A DNA stretch of 14,125 nucleotides from DAOTVS01 sp034436375 (GCA_034436375.1 DAOTVS010000020.1:1-14125), one strand, 5' to 3'; positions 6,910 through 13,570 are shown, counted from the first letter of the stretch. Program-made: numbers and translations. Notes: generated by a model from the letters alone, not told the origin.

Positions 6910-8405
6910 TTGCTGTACACGCGAATCGCCGCCTGACCGCTCGCGGGGCACTGGTGCTCGCAGATGCCGCAGCCGATGCAGAGGTCCTCACGGACGACAG
7001 GGCGGGGCAGCTTAGTGCCATCTGCGAGCGTCAAGACATCGAGCTTGATGGCCTTTTCTGGCACCGGGCACATTTCCTGGCACACGATGCACGGCACACT
7101 ATAGGCCCAGGGCAGGCAGCGGTTATGGTCCACAGCGGCGAGGCCGATCACCGCCTGCCGCTTGGCTGCCAGGTCCAGGGCGGGGATGGCGCCCGTGGGG
7201 CAGATCTGGCCGCAGGCGTTGCAGCCATAGTCGCAATAACCGATCCGTGGCACCAGATGCGGCGTCCAGAGCCCCTCCAGCCCCGCATCCAGGACCGATG
7301 GCTGCAGGGCATTGGTAGGGCAGACCTTCATGCACTCGCTACAGCGCACGCAGCGAGAGAGAAAGCTCGCCTCATCCTCCACGCCGGGCGGGCGCATGAG
7401 CTGGGTGGGGCGCACGCGGGCCTGCACACCGGTGCGCAGCACGGCCGCTCCCGCGGCGCCGGCTACCAGGGCGCCCAGGAATTGGCGGCGGCTGGGGTCA
7501 TACTCGCGCCACGGCTCCATGCTGGGCCGCAGGCGAAAGCCGGCCATCTCTTGGGGGCAGACGGTCAGGCAATCGAGGCAGACGGTGCACTCGCTGGCCT
7601 GGATGCTGTAACCTTTTTGCGCGTCAATGGCGCCCAGCCGGCAGGCCCGCTCGCAGCGCGCGCAGCGGCGGCAGCTCGTGTTCAGCACGGGCCGCAAAAG
7701 GGAGAACCGCGAGAGGTAGCCCAACAGCGCCCCCAACGGGCACAGGTAGCGGCACCAAAAGCGATCGGCCAGGGCGTTGAGGGCCAGGATGCCGCCCAGA
7801 AGGAGCAACAGGGTGATATTCTGGGCAAAGGCTGGCTGCTCCACCGGCAACACTGGGCCGCGCAGCGATTGCTCCATCGCATCGACTACTGGCTGCAGGG
7901 GGCCGACGGTGTAGAGAGTGGTTTCGATCGCAGTGATGGCGTGGTCCAGTGCCGGCAGGACGGCGACGGTGAGCGAGCGCGTGAGCAGGGTCAACGGGTC
8001 CAGCACCAGCAGGGTCAGGCTCCCCACCAGGGCGCCGGCTGCGATAACGAGCAGCAGAAGGTTCTTGGCCAGCCGCCAGCGGGGTGAGATCCTGGCCTGG
8101 CGCTTCGCCGCCCCTGTAAAGCGCGCCCATTCCAGCACTGTGCCCATGGGGCAGAGCCACCCACACCACACGCGCCCCACCACGAGGGTGAGCCCCAGTG
8201 TAACCAGGCCCAAAGCCAGGCGGGGCAGCCACGTGCGCGCGGCGACCATGGCTGCCAACCCCGGCAACGGGTCAAGGCGGAAAAAGAGATCGGCCAGGGG
8301 CAGGGCCGTTTGCCGCTGTAGGGCCGCATAGAGGAGATAAACAAAGACGCCGAGTGACAACACTTGCACGGCCTGCCGCACGCGCCGCCAGCCAGCCCAC
8401 TTCAT
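6906..8405 (-). CDS. NapH-like membrane polyferredoxin with six [4Fe-4S] motifs
   Basis: This 499-residue protein fuses a membrane domain to a chain of ferredoxin motifs. The first about 230 residues have about four hydrophobic helices and the paired CGWLCP and CRYLCP motifs of the NapH/NosR/RdxA type. Then come six cluster motifs: CRRCARCERAC, CTVCLDCLTVCP, CVRCSECMKVCP, CDYGCNACGQICP, a spaced C-x8-CIVCQEMCP, and CIGCGICEHQCP near the C-terminus. A twin-arginine segment, SRRQFLGALVAG, lies near residue 305 between the second and third cluster motifs and looks like the signal of a NapG-type partner now fused in-line. The family passes electrons from quinol or to periplasmic reductases; the partner here is unknown. 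The ATG has AGGAAG 6 nt upstream, and the stop overlaps the M28 gene start. Confidence 0.88.
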   Translation of the reverse strand: MKWAGWRRVRQAVQVLSLGVFVYLLYAALQRQTALPLADLFFRLDPLPGLAAMVAARTWLPRLALGLVTLGLTLVVGRVWCGWLCPMGTVLEWARFTGAAKRQARISPRWRLAKNLLLLVIAAGALVGSLTLLVLDPLTLLTRSLTVAVLPALDHAITAIETTLYTVGPLQPVVDAMEQSLRGPVLPVEQPAFAQNITLLLLLGGILALNALADRFWCRYLCPLGALLGYLSRFSLLRPVLNTSCRRCARCERACRLGAIDAQKGYSIQASECTVCLDCLTVCPQEMAGFRLRPSMEPWREYDPSRRQFLGALVAGAAGAAVLRTGVQARVRPTQLMRPPGVEDEASFLSRCVRCSECMKVCPTNALQPSVLDAGLEGLWTPHLVPRIGYCDYGCNACGQICPTGAIPALDLAAKRQAVIGLAAVDHNRCLPWAYSVPCIVCQEMCPVPEKAIKLDVLTLADGTKLPRPVVREDLCIGCGICEHQCPASGQAAIRVYSK

Positions 8406-8486
8406 ACGCCACTTCCTATCAAACGCGTATCAAAATGACCAGGGGCAAGAAAGTTACAGGCAAGATTGCCAAAGGCTAATGCTATT

Positions 8487-8516
8487 AGTATAGCACACGC
8501 TTGCACGGGGCCACAA
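8487..8516 (-). promoter_or_regulatory. Probable promoter for the polyferredoxin-peptidase unit
   Basis: On the minus strand TTGTGG (8511-8516) and TATACT (8487-8492) are 18 bases apart. A small palindrome, CTAAT-gct-ATTAG (8476-8488), abuts and overlaps the -10 and could be an operator, but short AT palindromes arise by chance. The leader to the ATG at 8405 is about 75 nt. Confidence 0.45.
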
Positions 8517-8535
8517 ATAGAAAACGAACGCAGCC

Positions 8536-8793
8536 TCAGGTTTCCAGGTCGTGGCGAAGGGCCTCATACTCATCGCGGGTAATCTCACCGGCGGCATAGC
8601 GGCGGCGCACGATATCCAGGGCATCATCCACTGGCGTCGGCGCCGGCTCAACACCACGCTCGGGCGACGTGCCGCCCAGAATCCCGCTGCGGCTGAGGAC
8701 AAAGACGGTCACTGCCACCCCAGCCAGCAGCAGCAGAAGGAACATAATGAGGACGACGATGGTCAACAGGATGTTGCCTGGCAACGGTAACAT
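8536..8793 (-). CDS. Small membrane protein with C-terminal SHOCT domain
   Basis: This is an 85-residue protein with one strong membrane helix (about residues 9-33, NILLTIVVLIMFLLLLLAGV). A short Ser/Pro/Gly linker follows, then a SHOCT motif at about 57-84: DALDIVRRRYAAGEITRDEYEALR. SHOCT is a short amphipathic oligomerisation motif, usually at the C-terminus of small membrane proteins whose exact role is unknown. The ATG has only a distant AGAGG, 11 nt upstream. An extended -10 (TGCTATATT, 8819-8824 core) lies about 26 nt before it. It is the only gene between the thiamine operon and the polyferredoxin; with 130 nt and a separate promoter behind it, a functional link to either is not shown. 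Confidence 0.85.
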   Translation of the reverse strand: MLPLPGNILLTIVVLIMFLLLLLAGVAVTVFVLSRSGILGGTSPERGVEPAPTPVDDALDIVRRRYAAGEITRDEYEALRHDLET

Positions 8794-8818
8794 GCTTGCG
8801 CACGCCTCTTGCTCATGA

Positions 8819-8842
8819 AATATAGCAAGTGCGCATTTAGCA
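8819..8842 (-). promoter_or_regulatory. Possible extended -10 promoter for the SHOCT gene
   Basis: On the minus strand TGC-TATATT places an extended -10 at 8819-8824, with a poor TTTCTT 17 bases upstream. The region also holds nested inverted repeats (8797-8803 with 8829-8835, and 8808-8813 with 8824-8829) covering the -10 and the leader, which might be an operator or a leader hairpin. Confidence 0.3.
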
Positions 8843-8869
8843 AGAAATGTGCCAGGAGTCGAAACAAGT

Positions 8870-8987
8870 AATAAGTAATACGTAAGGTTGTCAACAGGGA
8901 GTTTTCACTGCTCCGTGTCAGTCCGCTGCTGGCAAGCGTCGCAGAGCAGTGAAAACTCCCCATTGGCGACCTTACGTATTACTTATT
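8870..8987. repeat. 118-bp near-perfect palindromic element overlapping the thiN stop
   Basis: Arms 8870-8913 and 8944-8987 (44 nt each) are reverse complements with only four differences, all transitions, around a 30-nt loop. Two of the four would still pair as G-U in RNA. The right arm contains the stop codon of thiN (8983-8985). It has no transposase and no clear target-site duplication, and looks like a MITE or palindromic intergenic repeat. It could also act as the 3' stem-loop of the thiamine transcript, though no T tract follows. Confidence 0.7.
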
Positions 8988-9627
8988 TCGGCTCACGTGT
9001 CACGATTGCCAGGAGCATCCCGCTCTCCACACTTACGACAGCGACCGGGGCCGTTAGGACGTTGGAGATGCCGCGGGGAATGGCAAAGGGCAGGGTTTCG
9101 CCCTGCAGGGGATATTCCAGGCCCATCGTGCGGATGCCGCGCACATCACCGCCAAGGGGGAGCAACGAAACCAGGTCACCCACGCGACCGTGGATCTCGG
9201 CGCGGTCTCGGATGACCAGCAGGCGCTGGCGGCCGGTGACGAGGGCCACGCGCGCACCGGCCGCTGCAGGCAGGGCCAGGAGGAAGATATTGGCCAGGGA
9301 GTGATCCAGCCGATCTCCTATGGCGCCCAGGAGGATGATCTCATCAGCGCCGTGCGCCAGGGCAGCGTGCAGGGCCAGCTCGGTGTCGGTCTCATCCTTG
9401 CGCGGGGAATAGGGCCGCACCTCTGCGCCATGGGCAGCCAGCTGATCACGCACCTCAGGAGGGGTTGAGTCGAGGTCGCCGATGAGGAGCTGCGGCCACC
9501 AGCCGTGAGCCACGGCGTGCAGTGAGCCGCCATCGGCGGCAATGAGCAGATCGGCACGACGCACCAGGTCCTCAACCTCGGCAGTGAAGGTCAGGTCGCC
9601 ATGGGCGAGGATAACAGCCAGTGTCAT
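8983..9627 (-). CDS. thiN: Thiamine pyrophosphokinase
   Basis: This 214-residue cytoplasmic enzyme transfers pyrophosphate from ATP to thiamine, giving TPP. Its family motifs are in order: AADGG (30-34), GDLDS (50-54), KDETDTE (77-83), GAIGDRLDHSLAN (101-113, the GGxxDRxDH signature with Ala-Ile for the second Gly region), and GISN at 186-189. The length matches bacterial ThiN. The ATG overlaps the stop of the ATPase gene as ATGA, so translation is probably coupled. As the last gene of a TPP-riboswitch operon, it would phosphorylate thiamine brought in by the transporter encoded before it. The last residues and stop run into the left-hand palindromic element, so the extreme C-terminus (REPK) may be partly derived from that insertion. 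Confidence 0.95.
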   Translation of the reverse strand: MTLAVILAHGDLTFTAEVEDLVRRADLLIAADGGSLHAVAHGWWPQLLIGDLDSTPPEVRDQLAAHGAEVRPYSPRKDETDTELALHAALAHGADEIILLGAIGDRLDHSLANIFLLALPAAAGARVALVTGRQRLLVIRDRAEIHGRVGDLVSLLPLGGDVRGIRTMGLEYPLQGETLPFAIPRGISNVLTAPVAVVSVESGMLLAIVTREPK

Positions 9628-10415
9628 GCATATCCCTCCGCGAGCGCCGCCAACAGGCGCCCCTTGTAGGCGGCAAAGGCCGCCGTTGTGACCATAGCAC
9701 GCTCGCGCGGGCGCGGCAAATCGACCTCCAGGGCCAGCTTGACCTGCCCCGGACGCGGCGTGAAGACATAGACGCGGTCCGAAAGAAAGATTGCCTCGTC
9801 AACGTCGTGTGTGACAAAGAGGATCGTCTGTCCAAAGCGCGCCCAGATGTCGAGGAGCCACTCCTGCAGGCTGGCGCGGGTGAGAGCATCGAGGGCACCA
9901 AAGGGCTCATCGAGCAGGATGGCCGGGCTGCGCTGCAGGACGGCGCGCAGAAAAGCCGCGCGCTGGCGCATGCCGCCAGAGAGGACGGCCGGGTAGGCGC
10001 GCCCGAACCCCTCCAGGCCAAAGAGCGGAAACAGCTCTTCCGCCAGGCGGCGAGCCTTATCGCGTGGCAGGCCAGCGATCTCGGGGCCCAGGATGACGTT
10101 ATCGAGCACTGTGCGCCAGGGCAGCAGCAGGTCTTTCTGCGGCATATACGCCACCCGCCCCGCGCGCCGCAGCGTAGCGCCCGATTCGCCCAGGCTGATG
10201 TACCCCTGATCCGGCTCCATGAGGCCACAGATGATATTGAAGAGGGTGCTCTTGCCGCAGCCCGAAGGGCCGATCAGCGTGACAAATTGGCCTGCATCGG
10301 CGTGCAGGTCCACGGCGTGCAGCGCCTCGACGATCCGCCCGTCGACGCGAAAGGTCTTGCTGACGGATACAACAGCGATCGAGATGCCGTGCGGAATGGC
10401 AAGGTCCATATGCAT
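9624..10415 (-). CDS. thiZ: ABC transporter ATPase for thiamine or its pyrimidine precursor
   Basis: This 263-residue nucleotide-binding subunit is of the nitrate/sulfonate/taurine (SsuB-TauB-ThiZ) type. It has Walker A GPSGCGKST (49-57), a Q-loop at MPQKDLLLPW (91-100), signature LSGGMRQR (145-152), Walker B AILLDEPFGALD and the switch His203 in FVTHDVDEA. It would hydrolyse ATP to drive the permease encoded three genes upstream. Assignment to ThiZ rests on context, since motifs alone do not separate it from sulfonate or nitrate transporters. It begins 6 nt after the thiamine-binding protein stop with a weak ribosome site, so it probably depends on coupled translation. An in-frame ATG two codons later (10409) is an equally possible start. 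Confidence 0.92.
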   Translation of the reverse strand: MHMDLAIPHGISIAVVSVSKTFRVDGRIVEALHAVDLHADAGQFVTLIGPSGCGKSTLFNIICGLMEPDQGYISLGESGATLRRAGRVAYMPQKDLLLPWRTVLDNVILGPEIAGLPRDKARRLAEELFPLFGLEGFGRAYPAVLSGGMRQRAAFLRAVLQRSPAILLDEPFGALDALTRASLQEWLLDIWARFGQTILFVTHDVDEAIFLSDRVYVFTPRPGQVKLALEVDLPRPRERAMVTTAAFAAYKGRLLAALAEGYA

Positions 10416-10421
10416 CGTTAG

Positions 10422-10673
10422 TTACTCGGCCGGCACATCGCAGGCATTGCTGATCGTGCCGACCATGATCGTCGCGCCATAGGCCGCAGCTGCCGCGAAC
10501 GCCCGACGCAGGGCAGCAAAGACCATCTCTTCGTCGCCCGCGATCAGGGTGCTCATAGGGCCAACCTGCACTTGCAGGCCCGGCGCTGGCAGGGCAGCGA
10601 TGGCCGCATCGATGCCCGGCAGGATCTCTTCTTGGGCCAGGGGATAGACACTGACCTGCGCTGAAATCCTCAC
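10422..10673 (-). CDS. Small thiamine-binding protein, MTH1187/YkoF type
   Basis: This 83-residue cytoplasmic protein starts RISAQVSVYPL and contains VGPMSTLIAGDEEMVFAALRRAF and a C-terminal TISNAC. The opening strand, the G-x-x-T/S strand and the helix after it match the ferredoxin-like fold of the MTH1187/YkoF thiamine-binding family (usually about 100 residues, often oligomeric). Members bind thiamine or its pyrimidine (HMP) and often accompany thiamine transporters. I start it at GTG 10673. This overlaps the methyltransferase stop as GTGA and has GGGAGG about 7 nt upstream. A longer frame upstream reads through the methyltransferase and has no family similarity. It is slightly short for the family, and its role as a cytosolic carrier is inferred from the neighbours. 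Confidence 0.85.
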   Translation of the reverse strand: MRISAQVSVYPLAQEEILPGIDAAIAALPAPGLQVQVGPMSTLIAGDEEMVFAALRRAFAAAAAYGATIMVGTISNACDVPAE

Positions 10674-11347
10674 TTGTCCACCCTCCCTATCAGCAACGCG
10701 CCGAACGGCCGCAGGATGCTGCGCCCCAGGGCCTCCAGGCAGGCGCTGTAGCGCCGCAGGCGGCCATCGGGCAGGAAAAAGACGGTGCTGCCCCACTGCA
10801 CCCGGCCGTAGCCGCCCAACAGGCGCCGGAGCGCGGGCGGCGAGTAATAGTGGGCGCGGTCAAAGGGCGGCTCCCGGCGGCGGGCCCATGGGCTCCAGGC
10901 GTTCAGGACGGCCACCACCAACCGGCCGCCAGACCGCACGGCCGCCCACATCTCGGCGATGGCCCGCTCGGGCTCGGGCACGAATTCGAGCATGGTCACG
11001 GTGAGCACCAGGTCGAACTGCGCCGCCGCCAGGGGCAGGGCCCGGGCATCACCGCGCACCAGGGCAAGGTCTGCAGGGGCAGGTCCCAGACCTGCCCCTA
11101 CGGCCGCCTGCCGCAGCATCGGCTGTGAGAGGTCTACCCCCACAACCCTGGCCCCAGCCTCGGCCAGGGCGCGGGCAAAGTAGCCGGTGCCGACGCCCAC
11201 TTCCAGCGCCCGCTCACCCGGTTGGGGGCGGGCCAGGCGCAGAAGCAGGCCCCGCTCCAGCGCCCCGACCGCCGCCCCCAGCGGGGTGTCGAACCAGGAG
11301 TCGTAAAAGGGCGCCAGCTCATCAAAGGGATTGGCTTGTGCCGCCAT
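10670..11347 (-). CDS. Class I SAM-dependent methyltransferase in the thiamine operon
   Basis: This Rossmann-fold methyltransferase of about 225 residues has motif I ALEVGVGTGYFARAL (47-61), the acidic end of strand 2 (VVGVDLS, Asp72), motif GDA (99-101), FDLVLTVTMLEFVPEP (111-126) and the post-III strand RLVVAVLN. It resembles UbiE/Methyltransf_11-type small-molecule enzymes; its substrate is unknown. I use ATG 11347 because GAGGG lies just before it. The in-frame GTG 11359 overlaps the thiY stop as GTGA and adds four residues. Inserted between thiY and the thiamine-binding protein with overlaps on both sides, it belongs to the operon. An odd feature is a 25-base palindrome (11075-11099) encoding VGAGLGPAP between the MLRQA helix and the GDA motif, longer than usual there. 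Confidence 0.9.
   Translation of the reverse strand: MAAQANPFDELAPFYDSWFDTPLGAAVGALERGLLLRLARPQPGERALEVGVGTGYFARALAEAGARVVGVDLSQPMLRQAAVGAGLGPAPADLALVRGDARALPLAAAQFDLVLTVTMLEFVPEPERAIAEMWAAVRSGGRLVVAVLNAWSPWARRREPPFDRAHYYSPPALRRLLGGYGRVQWGSTVFFLPDGRLRRYSACLEALGRSILRPFGALLIGRVDK
11075..11099. repeat. 11-bp palindrome with 3-nt loop inside the methyltransferase gene
   Basis: Positions 11075-11085 and 11089-11099 are perfect reverse complements with a 3-nt loop. The sequence lies wholly within codons of the methyltransferase, at a point where related proteins (from memory) are shorter. It resembles short G/C-rich hairpin repeats seen between genes in such genomes, here read in frame. Confidence 0.6.
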
Positions 11348-11355
11348 CGCATCCC

Positions 11356-12342
11356 TCACTGTTTCGGCAGGAAATCGTTGGTAAAGGCCTTGCTGGTATC
11401 GATCTTTTTGGGCAGCAGGCCGCGGTCACTCATCCAGGCGGCATAGTTTGCCCACACCTGAGCCGATTGCTCGCCCCAGCGTGGGGCATCGGCCTGGTAG
11501 CGCGGGCTAAGCCAGGCCTGGCTGCGACGGATGAGGTCAGCGTTGGCTTCGGGCGCCGCCTTGATGAGAATATCGGCCGCTTCGGTCGGGTGCTGGGCAG
11601 CATAGGTATAGCCCTGGCTGGTCGCTGCCATGAAGCGCCGCACGATGTCAGGGCGCTGGGCGATAGTCTGTTCGTTAGTGATGATGACGGGGCTGTAATA
11701 GTCGGGCAGGCACTGCGTCCAATCGCTAAAGCGCACCAGATTCACTGGCAGGTCCTGCAACTGGGCCTCGGCCCCCTCCCACCCCTCATAGATCCAGACG
11801 ACATCCACATCGCGTTGGATGGCCATCAGGGGGTCGCTGGCGCCAATATCCACGAATTGGACCTTGTTCACATCGCCGCCATCACACTTCATGAGCACGT
11901 CCAGCTCCTGGCGCTCGATGGGCAGGCCAAAAGAGCCGTACTTCTTTCCCTCCAGGTCCTTGGGGCGGGTGATGTTCTTGCTGGTCAATGACATGAGGGC
12001 CGAGGTATTGTGCTGCACCACGGCGGCGATGGAAACGACCGGCACGTCGGTGGCGCGGGCGTCGGTCACTTCTTCCTGAAAGCTGATGCCGAAATCGGCC
12101 TTGCCGCTGGCCACCGTGGATACCGCAGTCGTGCTCTGCCCGGGCTGGACGATATCGACCTGGAGCCCCTGCTTGGCGTACAGGCCCAGGGCCTGGGCCA
12201 CGTAGAGGCCAGTATGATTGGTATTGGGCGCCCAGTCGAGCATGACGGTGACCCTGGTGGGGCCCTTGGGCGCGCAGCCCAGAGCGCCAGTGAGCAGGGC
12301 CAGGCTGGTCAGACCAATCACGATCTTGGAAAGGACACGCAT
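11356..12342 (-). CDS. thiY: ABC transporter substrate-binding lipoprotein, ThiY/NMT1 type
   Basis: This 328-residue periplasmic-side binding protein belongs to the NMT1/Thi5-like family. The signal RVLSKIVIGLTSLALLTGALGC ends in a lipoprotein cysteine at 23, although the lipobox ALGC is slightly atypical. The family motif VMLDWAPNTNHTGLYVAQ (33-50) is close to that of pyrimidine- and thiamine-binding proteins, followed by GLYAKQGLQVDIVQPGQST and ADFGISFQEEV. It would capture thiamine, HMP or formylaminopyrimidine and deliver it to the permease. The start is ATG 12342 with an AAGGAGGT 5 nt upstream. The longer frame to 12372 adds ten residues that overlap the permease gene and is rejected. 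It lacks the cysteine cluster (CCCFC) of yeast-type Thi5 HMP synthase, so transport is the likelier role. Confidence 0.93.
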   Translation of the reverse strand: MRVLSKIVIGLTSLALLTGALGCAPKGPTRVTVMLDWAPNTNHTGLYVAQALGLYAKQGLQVDIVQPGQSTTAVSTVASGKADFGISFQEEVTDARATDVPVVSIAAVVQHNTSALMSLTSKNITRPKDLEGKKYGSFGLPIERQELDVLMKCDGGDVNKVQFVDIGASDPLMAIQRDVDVVWIYEGWEGAEAQLQDLPVNLVRFSDWTQCLPDYYSPVIITNEQTIAQRPDIVRRFMAATSQGYTYAAQHPTEAADILIKAAPEANADLIRRSQAWLSPRYQADAPRWGEQSAQVWANYAAWMSDRGLLPKKIDTSKAFTNDFLPKQ

Positions 12343-12353
12343 GGGAAACCTCC

Positions 12354-13133
12354 TTACTTGATCTCCTCCCACTGCTCGCTCTGCGCCGAAACACGGGTCC
12401 AGGGCAGGGCCAGTCGCTCGATGGCTGACACGCCCAGGAAGAGGGCAATGCTCAGGAACGAGGTGACGGCGATGGCGGCAAAGACCCGGTCGGTGAGGAA
12501 CGAGTTAGAAGCGCGGATCATATAGATGCCCAGACCTCGCGCAGCGCCGACCCATTCACCGATGATGGCGCCGACCACACTATAGGTCATGGCGATGCGC
12601 AGGCCAGAAAAGAAACCGGGCAACGCCCCCGGCAGTCGTACCTTGAAAAAGATTTGCTGGCGCGTGGCGCCCATGGAGCGGAGCAGGGCCAGCAGGTCCG
12701 GGTCGGCAGCGCGCAGGCCATCGGCTGTGGCGACGGTGATGGGAAAGAAGCAGACCAGCCCCACCACCACGACCTTGGAGGCGAGGCCATAGCCGAACCA
12801 GATGATGAGCAGCGGCGCCAGGGCCATGATGGGGATCGTCTGCGAGGCCACCAGCAACGGATAGAGCACGCGGCGCAGCGTCGGCGAAAGATCAATGGCC
12901 ACGGCCATGCCCAACCCGCTCACCACAGCCAGGATCATGCCCAGGGCCGTCTCCAGCGCCGTCTGCAGGCCGTGCCAGGCCAGGAGCGGCCCAGTCGCCA
13001 CCGCTGCGCGGACAATCTGCAACGGCGAAGGCAGCAGCCATACTGGCACCTGCAGCGCCCAGGCCACGAGCTGCCAGAGGAGTGCAAGTATGGCCAGGAG
13101 GATGATGGAGGGCAATAGATTGTGCTTATCCAT
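12354..13133 (-). CDS. thiX: ABC transporter permease for thiamine or its pyrimidine precursor
   Basis: This 259-residue integral membrane subunit has about six hydrophobic helices starting at LLPSIILLAILALLW. It carries the BPD-type EAA loop near 150-173: LLRSMGATRQQIFFKVRLPGALP, where the conserved Gly155 contacts the ATPase. It would form the channel with the ThiZ-like ATPase and receive substrate from the ThiY-like lipoprotein. I chose ATG 13133, directly before the first helix, with GGGAG about 10 nt upstream; in-frame starts at 13160 and 13181 add polar residues without better ribosome sites. It is the first gene of the operon, about 190 nt after the riboswitch terminator and 11 nt before thiY. 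Substrate assignment comes from the riboswitch and from thiN, not from this sequence. Confidence 0.92.
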   Translation of the reverse strand: MDKHNLLPSIILLAILALLWQLVAWALQVPVWLLPSPLQIVRAAVATGPLLAWHGLQTALETALGMILAVVSGLGMAVAIDLSPTLRRVLYPLLVASQTIPIMALAPLLIIWFGYGLASKVVVVGLVCFFPITVATADGLRAADPDLLALLRSMGATRQQIFFKVRLPGALPGFFSGLRIAMTYSVVGAIIGEWVGAARGLGIYMIRASNSFLTDRVFAAIAVTSFLSIALFLGVSAIERLALPWTRVSAQSEQWEEIK

Positions 13134-13326
13134 GGGCAAGATACTCCCGTCAAACGTCATGCGCAGGCTCTCAACAAACACATTTGTCCTTGGACCCGTG
13201 ACATTTTCATGCTGCTGTCCAGAATGTTTCAGCCAACCAGCGCTTCCTCGTCGGAATACGCATTCCTGTAGCGCGAGGCGCCGCGGAATGAGCCCCTTAC
13301 GTTTGACGTTTCACGCCTTACGCAAC

Positions 13327-13360
13327 AAAAAAGCTGCCTGAACCGGGCAGGTTCGGCAGC
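13327..13360 (-). terminator. Rho-independent terminator of the TPP riboswitch
   Basis: On the minus strand a GC-rich stem (13333-13344 paired with 13350-13360, one bulged base, 5-nt loop) is followed directly by six T residues (13332 to 13327). It sits 13 nt after the aptamer and before the first gene, as expected for a transcription-attenuating riboswitch. Confidence 0.9.
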
Positions 13361-13373
13361 CATTCGTGGACGT

Positions 13374-13466
13374 GCAGTGCTTCCCTACGCTAGCATTACC
13401 CAGGTCAGGTTCAGGGGTCGATGGCGGTTGCGGCCATCCTCTCAGCCCGGCTCCCCGAGCTCCCCC
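13374..13466 (-). ncRNA. TPP riboswitch (THI element)
   Basis: On the minus strand the conserved TPP aptamer segments occur in order: GGGGAGCC, then CTGAGA (13440-13445), then GAACCTGACCTGG (13400-13412), GTAATGC (13393-13399) and GGGAA (13381-13385). The pyrimidine-sensing CTGAGA helix and the pyrophosphate-sensing segments are intact. The P1 helix is short (GCU with AGC, then a mismatch and further pairs). TPP binding should favour the terminator just downstream and reduce expression of the six-gene thiamine operon. In the absence of TPP, CCTGAACC (13408-13415) can pair with GGTTCAGG of the terminator's 3' arm (13337-13344), a candidate antiterminator. Confidence 0.95.
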
Positions 13467-13492
13467 AGCAGGTCTATTCAGATGTTGTGGAG

Positions 13493-13521
13493 ATTATACC
13501 CCTTCAGAAAAGAGGAGTCAA
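13493..13521 (-). promoter_or_regulatory. Sigma70-type promoter of the thiamine operon
   Basis: On the minus strand TTGACT (13516-13521) and a perfect TATAAT (13493-13498) are separated by exactly 17 bases. Transcription would start near 13486, about 20 nt before the TPP aptamer. Position, spacing and matches make this the best promoter in the window. Confidence 0.8.
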
Positions 13522-13570
13522 TTCTGACGAGAGGCGTGAAACTCGCTTTGGGGGCAACATGCACGAGTGC

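Noticed and set aside
4543..6936. A plus-strand open frame of 797 codons
   Set aside because: It is antisense to the M28 peptidase, which has intact catalytic motifs, a lipobox and a coupled start. The long antisense frame is a by-product of high GC and codon bias; its Gly/Gln/His-rich translation shows no family.
6954..8087. A plus-strand open frame of 377 codons
   Set aside because: It is antisense to the polyferredoxin, whose six cluster motifs make the minus-strand reading certain.
11125..11991. A plus-strand open frame of 288 codons across the methyltransferase/thiY junction
   Set aside because: It spans two well-supported minus-strand genes and has no recognisable motif.
11356..12342. 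Thi5-type HMP synthase instead of a transporter binding protein
   Set aside because: It has a lipoprotein signal, sits with a permease and an ATPase, and lacks the CCCFC cluster of Thi5.
13296..13320. Direct repeats of ACGT/TTACG in the thiamine leader as a possible CRISPR or protein-binding array
   Set aside because: The units are short, irregular and few, with no constant spacing; they look like remnants of palindromic intergenic repeats.
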